From an uncultured Prochlorococcus sp. (GTDB taxonomy: Bacteria > Cyanobacteriota > Cyanobacteriia > PCC-6307 > Cyanobiaceae), in contig NZ_CACOFR010000010.1 of NCBI RefSeq assembly GCF_902626525.1, positions 1-64,000 on the forward strand: a stretch of DNA of 64,000 nucleotides. The letters run 5' to 3'. This document shows, one piece after another, positions 45,463 through 55,697 of this stretch. The notes below the pieces were generated by a model. The model was not told the origin of the DNA. It did no database searches and saw only the letters and a program-made list of their open reading frames with translations. Each line of letters opens with the position of its first letter. Positions within the stretch are counted from its first letter, which is position 1. A program made the position numbers and the translations under genes.

Positions 45463-46287
45463 TTGACTGATTTTTTGGTAGCTGCATTGCAAATTACGAG
45501 TACTTCAAACGTTGAGGAAAATTTTGCTGAAGCTGAAGAACAGATCGAATTAGCCGCCAGAAGAGGTGCTGAGTTGATTGGATTGCCTGAAAATTTTTCT
45601 TTTTTAGGAGCAGATGATGAAAAACTTAGATTGGCCTCTGAATTATCAATAAAATGCGCAAATTTTCTCAAAACAATGTCACAAAGATATCAAGTATTTC
45701 TTTTGGGAGGAGGGTATCCTGTTCCTGCTGGTGATGGCAGTCATACTTTTAACAGGTCTGCACTATTCGGTAAAGATGGACAGGTTTTAGCAAAATATGA
45801 CAAGATACATCTTTTTGATGTTGATTTGCCTGATGGGAATTTATATAAGGAATCATCTACTATCTTATCTGGCGAAGAATATCCGCCTGTTGTAGATATT
45901 CCTGGTCTATGCAAACTAGGATTATCGATTTGTTACGACGTCAGATTTCCTGAACTTTATAGATATTTGTCTTCGAATGGTGCAGAGCTAATTATGATTC
46001 CCGCAGCTTTCACCGCTTTCACTGGAAAAGATCACTGGCAAATCCTTCTACAAGCAAGAGCGATTGAGAATACAGCGTATGTAGTTGCGCCAGCTCAAAC
46101 TGGAATTCATTATGGAAGGAGACAAAGCCATGGCCATGCCATGGTAATTGACCCATGGGGTACTGTTTTATCTGACGCTGGGAAAACCCAGGGTGCCGCA
46201 ATAGCTCCAGCTGATAAAGAGCGAGTAAAAAAAATTAGAGAGCAGATGCCAAGCTTAAAACATAAAAATAAATTGTTTTCAAACTAA
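45463..46287 (+). CDS. Carbon-nitrogen hydrolase (nitrilase superfamily, Nit1-like)
   Basis: Glu-Lys-Cys triad region: 'GLPENFSF', 'YDKIHLFDVD', 'LGLSICYDVRFPELYR'. Confidence 0.92.
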   Translation: MTDFLVAALQITSTSNVEENFAEAEEQIELAARRGAELIGLPENFSFLGADDEKLRLASELSIKCANFLKTMSQRYQVFLLGGGYPVPAGDGSHTFNRSALFGKDGQVLAKYDKIHLFDVDLPDGNLYKESSTILSGEEYPPVVDIPGLCKLGLSICYDVRFPELYRYLSSNGAELIMIPAAFTAFTGKDHWQILLQARAIENTAYVVAPAQTGIHYGRRQSHGHAMVIDPWGTVLSDAGKTQGAAIAPADKERVKKIREQMPSLKHKNKLFSN

Positions 46288-47372
46288 TGTCAAAGTTTTT
46301 TTGTAATAAACTTTTTCGTTTTTTATCTATTTTTTTATTTTTAAATTCTTTTATATCTCCTGTAAGATCATCAAGTGCTTTAGCAGCATGGGCGTTAAAA
46401 AATAATGGGGTTTTAGAATTAAGAACTAAATCAAACACAAAATTAAAAGCATACTTTAAAAGAGCTAACAACTTGTACGGAGACAGATTCTGGGTGGATT
46501 TTCCAGGAGAACTGCAAAATCCTAGAACACTAAAAGGTAATGGCCCAATAAAGGAAATTAGATTAGGAAAACCTATTAAAGGTAAAACAAGATTAGTAAT
46601 TGAATTTAATGAAAAAAGTGATTTAAAACCTTTGACTTGGCGAATGATTGGTTTAGATGAAAATAGATGGAGAATTAAATTATTTTCATCAAAACTACCA
46701 TTTAATACTATTGGTGAAGGTTTGGTTGGAAAGGGAATAAAAAATATTAATGAAAATAAAAATTCTATTTACTTAAAAAATAGTAATCATGATTACTTTC
46801 AATTGCCAGATGTAAAACAAAATAAATTTTCAGTTATTATTGATCCAGGACATGGAGGAATAGACCCGGGAGCGATAGGTATTGGTGGCATAAGAGAGAC
46901 AGATGTTGTTCTAGAAGTTTCTAAAATAGTCAAAAAATTACTTTCTGAAAAAGGCGTGAAAGTAAGGTTAACTAGAAAAAATGAAGTTTATTTAGATTTA
47001 CCTCCAAGAGTTTCTTTTGCTAACAAAACTGATGCAGATATTTTTGTGAGTATTCATGCAAATGCCTCAAGAGGTAAGAGAAGAGATATTAATGGTTTAG
47101 AAACCTTCTATTATAAAGGGTGGAGAGGAAGGTTTCTAGCCAAAAGAATTCAAAAACAAATCCTTAAAGTTTCTCCTGGAAGTCCTGATCGAGGTGTCAA
47201 ACAAAGTAGATTTTATGTAATTAAAAATACTAAGATGCCTGCAGTTCTTGTTGAAATTGGATTTTTGACAGGGAGAATAGATGCAAGAAGATTAGAAAAA
47301 ACTGCTCATCGAAAAAGAATCGCTTATGCAATTGCAAAAGGGATCATTGAATATCTTTCTAAAGTAGGGTGA
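46287..47372 (+). CDS. N-acetylmuramoyl-L-alanine amidase (Amidase_3) with AMIN-like N-terminal domain
   Basis: 'VIIDPGHGGIDPGAIGIGGIRETDVVLEV', 'DIFVSIHANAS', 'AVLVEIGFLT'; signal peptide. Confidence 0.93.
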   Translation: MSKFFCNKLFRFLSIFLFLNSFISPVRSSSALAAWALKNNGVLELRTKSNTKLKAYFKRANNLYGDRFWVDFPGELQNPRTLKGNGPIKEIRLGKPIKGKTRLVIEFNEKSDLKPLTWRMIGLDENRWRIKLFSSKLPFNTIGEGLVGKGIKNINENKNSIYLKNSNHDYFQLPDVKQNKFSVIIDPGHGGIDPGAIGIGGIRETDVVLEVSKIVKKLLSEKGVKVRLTRKNEVYLDLPPRVSFANKTDADIFVSIHANASRGKRRDINGLETFYYKGWRGRFLAKRIQKQILKVSPGSPDRGVKQSRFYVIKNTKMPAVLVEIGFLTGRIDARRLEKTAHRKRIAYAIAKGIIEYLSKVG

Positions 47373-48163
47373 GACTCAGAATAGGTATATTTGACAGCGG
47401 TATAGGTGGTTTTACTATCCTTAATCCTTTACTGAGAACTCGAAATGATATGGAAGTTTTTTATTTGGCTGATACAAAAAGATGCCCTTATGGAGTTAAA
47501 AAATATCAGGAGATAAGATGTATCGCAGAAGAAATATGTACGTTTTATGAAGGTAAGAATTTGGATGCTCTACTAATAGCTTGTAATACTACAAATGCTT
47601 GTGCTCTTGACATCTTAGAAAATAACTTAAAAATACCTTGTTTTGATCTTATTAACTCAGTTTCAGAATTAGTTAATAAACAAATAGTTGGAGTTTTAGC
47701 CACTCAAACAACAGTAAATTCCTCATATTACAAAAATGCCATAATTTCAAAGAAAGAGAATCTAAAAATATTTCAACAAGAGTGTCCAGAATTTGTGCCA
47801 GAAATAGAAAAAGAAAAACTAAACTTTATTAAATTAAATTATCTTTCAGATTTATATTTGGGACCACTATTAAAAGAAAATATTCAAGAATTAATACTTG
47901 GATGTAGTCATTATCCTTTAATTTATGACTTTTTAAGGAAAAAAGTTGATCCTAGTATAAAAATTATTGATCCTTCTACTGCCTTAATAAATAAATTTAA
48001 TAAACATTTCGCCATGCCAAAAACTTCCTGCTATGAGTGTATTTCTTACGAAAATGTGAAATTCTTTGTTACTTCAGAAAAAGATAAATTTTCAAAAAAA
48101 GTAAAATTTTGGCTTGAAATTAATAAAGAAATTAGGTTAGTTAACCTCCGAAGCAATGTTTGA
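47369..48163 (+). CDS. murI: Glutamate racemase
   Basis: 'IGIFDSGIGGFTIL', 'YLADTKRCPYG', 'LIACNTTNACAL', 'LILGCSHYPLI'. GTG start. Confidence 0.95.
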   Translation: MRLRIGIFDSGIGGFTILNPLLRTRNDMEVFYLADTKRCPYGVKKYQEIRCIAEEICTFYEGKNLDALLIACNTTNACALDILENNLKIPCFDLINSVSELVNKQIVGVLATQTTVNSSYYKNAIISKKENLKIFQQECPEFVPEIEKEKLNFIKLNYLSDLYLGPLLKENIQELILGCSHYPLIYDFLRKKVDPSIKIIDPSTALINKFNKHFAMPKTSCYECISYENVKFFVTSEKDKFSKKVKFWLEINKEIRLVNLRSNV

Positions 48164-48190
48164 TTCTTTAATATATAGTTGAGGTCAATC

Positions 48191-49162
48191 ATGAACACAG
48201 TAACAGAACTACTACAACCAGTTGAAAATGATCTTGATGATCTTATTCTCGAACTGAAAAATTTAATTGGAGCTGGTCATCCAATTCTTCAGGCTGCAGC
48301 AGAACACCTTTTTAGCGCTGGAGGAAAAAGACTTAGACCTGGAATAGTTTTATTAATATCAAAAGCAATATCTCCTTCATTTGATCTAACAAGTAAACAT
48401 AAAAGGCTTGCTGAAATTACCGAAATGATACATACAGCATCATTAGTCCACGATGATGTTGTTGATGAAGCATCAACAAGAAGGGGGGTAGATACAGTAC
48501 ATAGCAGATTCAATACTAGAGTCGCTGTTTTGGCAGGTGATTTTTTATTCGCTCAAGCAAGTTGGCACTTGGCAAATCTTGATAATGTAAATGTCGTTAA
48601 ATTATTAAGTAGAGTAATAATGGACTTGGCAGAAGGTGAAATCAAACAAAATTTAAATAGATTCGATTCAGCTCAATCTTTTTCTAAATATATTAATAAA
48701 AGCTATTGTAAAACTGCATCATTAATAGCAAATAGTTCTAAAGCAGCTGGAGTTTTGAGTAATCTTAACGAAGAAAAATTAACCTCATTGTATGATTTCG
48801 GCAAAAATATTGGTTTGGCCTTCCAAGTTGTAGATGACATCCTTGATTTTACTGGAAACGATAAGCAACTTGGAAAACCTGCTGTTAGTGATCTTGCGAG
48901 TGGGTACCTTACAGCTCCTGTTTTATACGCCTTAGAAGAAAATAAGAAATTATCTGTTCTTATAAATAGAGAACTTGCTGAGGAAGATGACTTAGATGAT
49001 GCTCTCAATATCATTATGAATTCTAAAGCTATCGAGAGTTCTAGAAAACTAGCTGAAGATTTTGCAATGCTCTCTAAAGAAGCTATAATTTGGCTTCCTG
49101 AATCCGAATATAAAAGAGCATTGATGGCTCTCCCAGAATTTGTTCTCAGCCGTATTTATTAG
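48191..49162 (+). CDS. Long-chain all-trans prenyl diphosphate synthase (solanesyl-PP synthase type)
   Basis: 'GGKRLRPGIVLL', 'LVHDDVVDEASTRRG' and 'AFQVVDDILDF' (DDxxD-type motifs). ATG at 48191 preferred over the track's TTG at 48179. Confidence 0.93.
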   Translation: MNTVTELLQPVENDLDDLILELKNLIGAGHPILQAAAEHLFSAGGKRLRPGIVLLISKAISPSFDLTSKHKRLAEITEMIHTASLVHDDVVDEASTRRGVDTVHSRFNTRVAVLAGDFLFAQASWHLANLDNVNVVKLLSRVIMDLAEGEIKQNLNRFDSAQSFSKYINKSYCKTASLIANSSKAAGVLSNLNEEKLTSLYDFGKNIGLAFQVVDDILDFTGNDKQLGKPAVSDLASGYLTAPVLYALEENKKLSVLINRELAEEDDLDDALNIIMNSKAIESSRKLAEDFAMLSKEAIIWLPESEYKRALMALPEFVLSRIY

Positions 49163-49258
49163 ATCTATAAAAAATAAAATTTATTCAGCTAAATTAATAT
49201 TAAATTTTTTGAAAACCAATATTTTTTCGTCTAAGTTTATTAAGCATAAAGTCATTTA

Positions 49259-51238
49259 ATGTTAGATAAAAAAAATTCAATCAATAACATCCTTGAAGAA
49301 AAAAGAGTTTTCACTCCTTCAAAAGAATTTTCTGAAAATTCAAATATTAGATCTCAAAAAGAACTACTTAGTCTAAGAAAACAAGCATTAGATAATCCAA
49401 TTCAATTTTGGGAATCTTTTGCAAAATCTGAATTAGATTGGTTCGAACCATTTCAAACTGTATTAGATAGTAATAATGCGCCCTTTTTTAAGTGGTTTAA
49501 AGAAGGGAAACTCAATATTACATATAACTGCTTAGATAGGCACATTAAGAAAGGACTGGGAGGAAAAACTGCATTAATATGGGAAGGTGAACCAGGAGAT
49601 AGCAAAAAATATACTTATGAAGAACTTCTAAAAGAGGTATGCAAGGCGTCTAATGCATTAAAAGCCATTGGAGTAAAAAAAGGAGATTTGGTATGCATTT
49701 ATATGCCAATGATTCCAGAGGCAATGTTTGCGATGTTAGCTTGTGCAAGAATTGGAGCGCCTCATTCAGTTGTCTTTGGGGGATTCTCTTCAGAAGCTTT
49801 AAAGGATAGATTAATTGATGGAAATGCTAAATTTGTTATTACTGCAGATGGTGGTTTTAGGAAAGATAAGGTAATTGAGCTTAAGCAAGCAGTTGATGCG
49901 GCAATTGAAAGTGGAGCAGATAAAGTTGTTGAAAAAGTAGTTGTTGTTCAAAGAACTAAAAAAAACATTCCAATGATTGTTGATAGAGATTTTTGGTGGC
50001 ACGAATTATTGAAAGATCAAAAAGATTGGTGTAACCCAGAAATAATGAACAGTGAAGATAGACTTTTTATTCTTTATACCTCAGGTTCTACTGGAAAACC
50101 AAAAGGTGTAGTTCATACTACAGGTGGTTATAATCTTTGGACCCATTTGACATTTAAATGGATTTTTGATTTAAAAGATGATGATATTTATTGGTGTACG
50201 GCTGATGTTGGTTGGATAACAGGGCATAGTTATATAGTTTATGGGCCATTATCTAATGGCGCTACAACTTTGATGTTTGAGGGAGTTCCAAGGCCCTCTA
50301 ATCTAGGAGCTTTTTGGGATATTGTTCAGAAATATAAAGTTTCTATTTTTTATACTGCTCCAACAGCAATAAGAGCATTTATGAAGTCTGGGCGTGAAAT
50401 CCCTGATAAATATAATTTAGATAGTCTTAGACTTTTGGGCACAGTTGGAGAACCAATTAATCCTGAAGCATGGATGTGGTACAAAGATGTTATTGGTAAA
50501 AACAAATGTCCCATAGTTGATACTTGGTGGCAAACTGAAACTGGTGGTGTAATGATAAGTCCTCTGCCTGGAGTTGTTGCTACAAAACCAGGTTCAGCTA
50601 CATACCCCTTACCTGGAATAGAAGTTGAAGTTGTTGATAAGAATGGAGATAAGGTTAGAGAAAACGAGGGTGGGTATTTAATTATTAAGAAACCTTGGCC
50701 AGGAATGATGAGAACAATTCATGGGAACTCTCAGAGATACTTGGATAGTTATTGGGAATATATCTCATTTAAAGGAGAAAATAATGTATATTTCGCTGGA
50801 GATGGAGCACGCATTGATGAAGATGGATATATATGGATTATGGGGAGAGTTGATGATGTGATAAGTGTTGCAGGTCATCGCTTAGGAACTATGGAAATTG
50901 AATCAGCTTTGGTAAGTCATCAATCAGTAGCAGAAGCCGCAGTTGTGGGAAGAAGAGATGATCTAAAAGGGGAAGTTATAGTTGCATTTGTATCTTTAGA
51001 GAAAGATGAGAAAAGTTCTTCAGAATTAGTAGAGGATTTAAAGAAACATGTTGTTAATGAAATTGGCATTATCGCGAAGCCAGAAAAAATAATAATTTCT
51101 GATTCTCTCCCAAAAACACGAAGTGGAAAAATTATGAGGAGAATTTTGAGATCTTTGGCTGCTGGAGAAAAAATAAGGGGAGATATAAGTACTCTTGAAG
51201 ATAGTTCTGTTTTAGAAAAGTTGAAAGAAACATCCTAA
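49259..51238 (+). CDS. acs: Acetyl-CoA synthetase
   Basis: '[22 protein letters not shown]', '[23 protein letters not shown]', '[10 protein letters not shown]', '[12 protein letters not shown]'. Confidence 0.97.
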   Translation: MLDKKNSINNILEEKRVFTPSKEFSENSNIRSQKELLSLRKQALDNPIQFWESFAKSELDWFEPFQTVLDSNNAPFFKWFKEGKLNITYNCLDRHIKKGLGGKTALIWEGEPGDSKKYTYEELLKEVCKASNALKAIGVKKGDLVCIYMPMIPEAMFAMLACARIGAPHSVVFGGFSSEALKDRLIDGNAKFVITADGGFRKDKVIELKQAVDAAIESGADKVVEKVVVVQRTKKNIPMIVDRDFWWHELLKDQKDWCNPEIMNSEDRLFILYTSGSTGKPKGVVHTTGGYNLWTHLTFKWIFDLKDDDIYWCTADVGWITGHSYIVYGPLSNGATTLMFEGVPRPSNLGAFWDIVQKYKVSIFYTAPTAIRAFMKSGREIPDKYNLDSLRLLGTVGEPINPEAWMWYKDVIGKNKCPIVDTWWQTETGGVMISPLPGVVATKPGSATYPLPGIEVEVVDKNGDKVRENEGGYLIIKKPWPGMMRTIHGNSQRYLDSYWEYISFKGENNVYFAGDGARIDEDGYIWIMGRVDDVISVAGHRLGTMEIESALVSHQSVAEAAVVGRRDDLKGEVIVAFVSLEKDEKSSSELVEDLKKHVVNEIGIIAKPEKIIISDSLPKTRSGKIMRRILRSLAAGEKIRGDISTLEDSSVLEKLKETS

Positions 51239-51957
51239 TCTGATTCATCAATTAAACTGGAGATTTTTTTTATGGTATTTTTTTTGAAATAATCATCTGC
51301 CCAGTCCCCCAAAAAATTTTCTCTTATTCCTGCACTAGCAATTATAGTATGTGTTCCTTTTAAAATTATCCCCTTAGAATTGTCCTCTTTTCTTGCTTTA
51401 AGACATGATAATAATTTATCCGTTTGATCTAATTCATCTGAATTAAACTTTATTAGAAAATTATTTTTTTGATTATAAGTTTTTTCAATTATTCTTAAAG
51501 TTCTTTCAGGACTTGGGCTGAATTCACTTTTGAGTTCAAATTTTTGAGTAATTTGTTTTAATAATGGAATTGATTTATTTGCACTAAAGTTATTGAAACT
51601 AATTGATATGAATTTTTCGCAATTTCTTCCACCGTCGGGTGAAATTAAATGAAGTTTACACCCTAGGCTATGGCCAATTCTTATTGAAGGAATTGATGCT
51701 CCTATTCTTTTAGATAAGGATATTCGGCAATTCTTAAAATCCTTCCATGCTTTAATAGCAAGTTGTTGATGATCAAATTGAGGGGTGTATTTGAAAGCAT
51801 GTACTGCATAATTTTTATTTATTAAGCTCTCTATAAATCTCCTATAGCTTAAATCTGGTTTTGAAGCTAGATAACTACCACCTATAAATTCCACAATTTT
51901 TTTTGGGTTTGAAGGCCAATAACAAAAATTATTAAATTGATATTTTGTAAAAGTCAT
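51235..51957 (-). CDS. DUF1350 family protein (alpha/beta-hydrolase-like)
   Basis: '[47 protein letters not shown]...[13 protein letters not shown]' matches cyanobacterial DUF1350. Confidence 0.8.
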   Translation of the reverse strand: MTFTKYQFNNFCYWPSNPKKIVEFIGGSYLASKPDLSYRRFIESLINKNYAVHAFKYTPQFDHQQLAIKAWKDFKNCRISLSKRIGASIPSIRIGHSLGCKLHLISPDGGRNCEKFISISFNNFSANKSIPLLKQITQKFELKSEFSPSPERTLRIIEKTYNQKNNFLIKFNSDELDQTDKLLSCLKARKEDNSKGIILKGTHTIIASAGIRENFLGDWADDYFKKNTIKKISSLIDESD

Positions 51958-52088
51958 GTTTATAAATTCAATTTTTAAATCTAATAATGGTTTAAAAATT
52001 ATCTTTCAATCAAATTTGTTTAATTAATATTAATTTATTAGAAATTTTTATTAAATGCGTCAAGATAAATAAAAGTGTTTGCAAGTAA

Positions 52089-52868
52089 TTGGAACTATTT
52101 AACAAAAAAGAATTAAGTCAATTAAATTTTCTTCAGGATCAACCTAATAGTAACTCCTACGAAAAAAAAGTTACTAATCAAAACAAAAAAATAGAAAAAA
52201 TTTTAATTCTTGATACTGAAACAACAGGTCTAGATGAAAATAAAGATCAAGTAATAGAAATAGGTTGTATTTTATTTGACGTTTCTTTTAAATCTGTACT
52301 ATCACAGGCCTCATTTTTATTCCCAGTTAATAATAATGAAGCTGAACATATAAATGGTATATCTGCAGAAATAACAAATATTTCTCAACCATGGGAAGAG
52401 GGATTGAATTTCTTTTTAAAACTTGTTGATTGTGCGGATTTCATTGTCGCTCATAATGTAGAGTTTGATAAGAAATGGTTTGGGAAAGGAAGATTGCCTA
52501 AACTTAATAAAAAATGGATATGTAGCTTAGAGGATATTAATTGGTCTTTTCAAAAATCATTAAAAACAAGACCTTCAGTAACTGATTTGGCTTTGTCTTT
52601 CTCAATACCAGTATGGAATTTACATAGAGCTTTGTCTGATTGCTTTTACATATCTGAGGTTTTCAAAAAATGCGATAATTTAGATGAAATTTTACTTAAA
52701 GCTATTGAACCTAGGTTTTTATACAAGGCATTGGTTAGTTATGAAGAAAGGTCTTTAGCTAAAAATGCCGGGTTTAGATGGAATAGTCCTGTTCAAGGAG
52801 CTTGGTCAAGAAAATTAACTACTAATGAGGCAAAAAATCTTGATTTTAGAGTAGAGATTTTAAATTAA
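52089..52868 (+). CDS. DnaQ-like 3'-5' exonuclease (RNase T superfamily)
   Basis: 'LILDTETTGLDENKDQVIEIGCILF' (DxE, ExoI), 'FIVAHNVEFDKKWF', 'LHRALSDCFYISEVF' (ExoIII HxxxxD). Confidence 0.92.
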   Translation: MELFNKKELSQLNFLQDQPNSNSYEKKVTNQNKKIEKILILDTETTGLDENKDQVIEIGCILFDVSFKSVLSQASFLFPVNNNEAEHINGISAEITNISQPWEEGLNFFLKLVDCADFIVAHNVEFDKKWFGKGRLPKLNKKWICSLEDINWSFQKSLKTRPSVTDLALSFSIPVWNLHRALSDCFYISEVFKKCDNLDEILLKAIEPRFLYKALVSYEERSLAKNAGFRWNSPVQGAWSRKLTTNEAKNLDFRVEILN

Positions 52869-52898
52869 TATCTAATGAATTTTTGACTAAGAAAATAT

Positions 52899-53318
52899 TT
52901 AATGCATTTTACAGGGCATCCATTTATTATCCATTTTATGAGCTCCAATACATCCGTATTTTGAGGCGGCCTTTTCAGCTTCTTTTTTTGTGTTAAATAG
53001 ATCTGAGCTCATTTTTTCCTTTTTTGAATTTGAATTTTGTTTGGAATGATGATGTAGGTTCTGAGGATTTGGAGAATACTCCCATACTCCCATAGTAGTA
53101 ATCCCTGCAGAGATTATTCCCATCCCAACTACTGATAAATTGATTATTCCCATTGCGACTGCACCAAAGGAAAATACACCCATTGGAACTACTCCAATAC
53201 TTATAACTCCCATGGGTACTATACCTATTGAAACTATACCAAGAGGTGCAATTCCAAAAGCAATTTTTTTGGGTTTTGTACCGCAATGCTGAGACTCTTT
53301 ATTTTTATTAATTAACAA
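52899..53318 (-). CDS. Gly-hydrophobic pentapeptide/decapeptide repeat protein with DUF3721-like C-terminus
   Basis: Repeat 'IAFGI APLGI VSIGI VPMGV ISIGV VPMGV FSFGA VAMGI INLSV VGMGI ISAGI TTMGV'; C-term 'TKKEAEKAASKYGCIGAHKMDNKWMPCKMH' resembles DUF3721. Confidence 0.75.
   Translation of the reverse strand: MLINKNKESQHCGTKPKKIAFGIAPLGIVSIGIVPMGVISIGVVPMGVFSFGAVAMGIINLSVVGMGIISAGITTMGVWEYSPNPQNLHHHSKQNSNSKKEKMSSDLFNTKKEAEKAASKYGCIGAHKMDNKWMPCKMH
53085..53264 (-). repeat. Twelve consecutive pentapeptide-encoding units (15 bp; approximate 30-bp higher period)
   Basis: Residues 19-78 of the 52899..53318 ORF follow xxxG[IVA] at 11 of 12 positions (INLSV is the exception). Confidence 0.85.
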
Positions 53319-53414
53319 TAGTTTTTCTAAGTGTTAAATTAAAATTATCTCACAAAAACCAATCAAAATTTAATTTCTATTAAAATTAAAAATTTTGAAT
53401 TATTATCTAGAACT

Positions 53415-54695
53415 TTGAATAACTTAAAAAATCTTAGAGGAACAGTAGACTTATTGCCTGATCAATTAATAAAGTGGCAAAATGTTGAAAAAATCATATT
53501 GGAGCAGCTTTCAAGATCATCTATCAAAGAGATAAGGACACCTATATTAGAAATGACTGAATTATTTATTAGAGGTATTGGTGAAGAAACAGATGTTGTA
53601 AGTAAGGAAATGTATACATTTATGGATAGAGGGAAGAGATCTTGTACTCTTAGACCTGAAGGAACTGCCTCAGTCGCACGAGCATTAATACAAAATGGAA
53701 TTTCTTCTAATACACTTCAAAAACTTTGGTACATGGGCCCCATGTTTAGATATGAAAGGCCTCAAGCAGGAAGGCAAAGACAGTTTCATCAGTTAGGCGT
53801 AGAGTTTATAGGATACGAATCAGTGAGAAGTGATGTTGAGATTATTACTTTAGCCTGGGATATCTTAGGAAAATTAGGAATAAAAGAACTTAATCTTGAA
53901 ATAAATACTTTGGGTGATATTAACGATAGATTAAATTTCCAAAAATCTTTTATAAAGTGGCTAGAAATTAATAAAAATTCTTTAGATTTAGATTCTCAGA
54001 GAAGAATAAATAAGAATCCCTTAAGAATTTTAGACTCAAAGAATAGTCAAACAAAAAAAGTTTTAGAAAATGCTCCAAAATTATTTGATTTTTTGTCTGA
54101 TAAAAGTCACAAAAGATATACTGACTTAAAAAAGCAATTAGAGTTTTTAAAAATACCTTTTGTTGAAAACTTCAATCTTGTAAGAGGTTTGGATTATTAC
54201 ACCCATACAGCCTTTGAATTTACTAGTGGGAATTTAGGCTCCCAATCTACAGTTTGTGGAGGTGGCAGATATGACAATTTAATAAAACAAATGGGAGGGC
54301 CAAATACTCAGGCAATTGGATTCGCTATTGGTTTAGAAAGATTAATCTTAATATCGGGTAAAGAGCTTGCAGTTCCAAGAAATACTGATATTTATATTAT
54401 TAATCAAGGTTTAATTGCTGAATCATTAGCTATGGATTTATCTAGAAAATTAAGAAATTATGATTTGTTAGTTGAATTGGATTTAAGTGGAGACTCTTTT
54501 TCTAAACAATTTAAAAAGGCTAATAAACTAAAATCTAAAAGTATTATTGTTATTGGTGATAATGAAGCAGCCAATAATGAATTTACTATAAGATTGTTTG
54601 ATAAAGAAAGTTTTGGTAATAAAGAAGAGGTTATATCTCTTGAGAATGATATTAAATTGGAGAATTGGTTAAATAACAACCTACTTTTAAGGTGA
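53415..54695 (+). CDS. hisS: Histidyl-tRNA synthetase
   Basis: 'LRGTVDLLPDQ', 'TLRPEGTASVARA', 'YERPQAGRQRQFHQLGVEFIG', 'LVRGLDYYTHTAFEF', 'GGGRYDNLI'. Confidence 0.97.
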   Translation: MNNLKNLRGTVDLLPDQLIKWQNVEKIILEQLSRSSIKEIRTPILEMTELFIRGIGEETDVVSKEMYTFMDRGKRSCTLRPEGTASVARALIQNGISSNTLQKLWYMGPMFRYERPQAGRQRQFHQLGVEFIGYESVRSDVEIITLAWDILGKLGIKELNLEINTLGDINDRLNFQKSFIKWLEINKNSLDLDSQRRINKNPLRILDSKNSQTKKVLENAPKLFDFLSDKSHKRYTDLKKQLEFLKIPFVENFNLVRGLDYYTHTAFEFTSGNLGSQSTVCGGGRYDNLIKQMGGPNTQAIGFAIGLERLILISGKELAVPRNTDIYIINQGLIAESLAMDLSRKLRNYDLLVELDLSGDSFSKQFKKANKLKSKSIIVIGDNEAANNEFTIRLFDKESFGNKEEVISLENDIKLENWLNNNLLLR

Positions 54696-54985
54696 TGCTT
54701 TTCAAGTTAATGTTAGTTTTTTTCTTTATAATGGTATTTTTTTATTTGAGAAGTTTTCGTAAATTAAATACAAAAAAAAAAGTTTTTAAAGCTAGAAAGT
54801 TAATAACTTTTAATAAGAAGAATTTAAATAATTGGATGAATTTAACTAAAAAAGAAAGGTACAACTTGTCAAAAGAAGAATCTAATAAATATTTGGTCAA
54901 AAGAAAACTTTTATTGGAAGAAATTAGAAAGGAATATAAAAAGATATCTAGAGAAAATCCTGAGAAAAACATAAAGGGAAAATAA
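54692..54985 (+). CDS. Small hypothetical protein, N-terminal TM plus Lys-rich tail
   Basis: 97 aa, overlaps the hisS stop by 4 bp (GTGA), followed 2 bp later by the next gene; coherent operon context. Confidence 0.55.
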   Translation: MMLFKLMLVFFFIMVFFYLRSFRKLNTKKKVFKARKLITFNKKNLNNWMNLTKKERYNLSKEESNKYLVKRKLLLEEIRKEYKKISRENPEKNIKGK

Positions 54986-54987
54986 TA

Positions 54988-55287
54988 ATGGATAATTTTT
55001 GGACTTCAAAAAAATCCATAATAGGTTTAAGACATTTTGTTTTAGTAAATAGTACGGTAGAAAAAGGACAAAAATTATTTTTAATGGTCTCGGTTGTTGA
55101 TTGTGCAGTTAACTTGAAAATTACTTACAAAGAATTATTTAATAGTGGTAATTGGGAAAAAGGATGGCTAAATCTCCCCCCCCATAAATCGATTACTAAA
55201 GATTATGCTCGATTCAAATCTTTGAATAAAAATGAGGAAATTATTAAAATTTTTTTAACTGATGATTCTTTGTTTAATATTTCTTAA
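54988..55287 (+). CDS. TIGR02450-like Trp-rich conserved hypothetical protein
   Basis: 'WTSKKSIIGLRHFVLVNSTVEKGQKLFLMVSVVDCAVNLKITYKELFNSGNWEKGWLNLP' resembles TIGR02450 family layout. Confidence 0.65.
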   Translation: MDNFWTSKKSIIGLRHFVLVNSTVEKGQKLFLMVSVVDCAVNLKITYKELFNSGNWEKGWLNLPPHKSITKDYARFKSLNKNEEIIKIFLTDDSLFNIS

Positions 55288-55420
55288 TTTGAGATATTTT
55301 TTTAATTACTTTTGCAATAAATACTAGGTTTTTTATTAAATAATAATTAATTAAAAGTTTTACCCCTTTCAAAAAAATAAAATTAACGTTATCAAGGATT
55401 AATAATATTTACTTAATGCA

Positions 55421-55654
55421 ATGTTAGGGGATATATGGAGCTCTTCTGAGTTAGCCGCTGAAAAATTAGGGATAACTGAAATTAAACTTTCTTTTTTACG
55501 TGAAAATGGAATACTTAAGCCTGGAATTCATTGGAAAAGCTCTCCTCTTGGTCAGAAAAAACCATGGAAACCAATAGCTCTATACAATATAAATATGTGC
55601 AGAAGTATTATTAATAAATTTTATTTTGAAGAAAATAATAGTATTGCAGCTTAA
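55421..55654 (+). CDS. Small HTH/excisionase-like conserved hypothetical protein
   Basis: 77 aa; 'SSELAAEKLGITEIKLSFLRENGILKPGIHWKSSPLGQKKPWKPIALYNINMCRSII' has a winged-HTH/Xis-like layout (inference). Confidence 0.6.
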   Translation: MLGDIWSSSELAAEKLGITEIKLSFLRENGILKPGIHWKSSPLGQKKPWKPIALYNINMCRSIINKFYFEENNSIAA

Positions 55655-55697
55655 AAGTATTATTTTGAAGGTTATTCTCCAAAGATATCTATTATTC

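Noticed and set aside
49438-49455. GGTTCGAACC palindrome resembling a tRNA T-arm
   Set aside because: Lies inside acs (WFEPF) with no cloverleaf context.
53085-53264. Regular short repeats as a possible CRISPR-like array
   Set aside because: Period is 15/30 bp, the units are contiguous with no unique spacers, and they are in frame inside a coding sequence.
52993-53286. 97-aa minus-strand ORF rich in Trp/Ser/Tyr
   Set aside because: Alternative frame of the repeat-encoding DUF3721-like gene; its periodicity is inherited from the 30-bp repeat.
54742-54972. 76-aa minus-strand hydrophobic ORF
   Set aside because: Antisense to the 54692..54985 ORF, which fits the hisS operon by overlapping start/stop; hydrophobicity is the mirror of Lys/Asn-rich codons.
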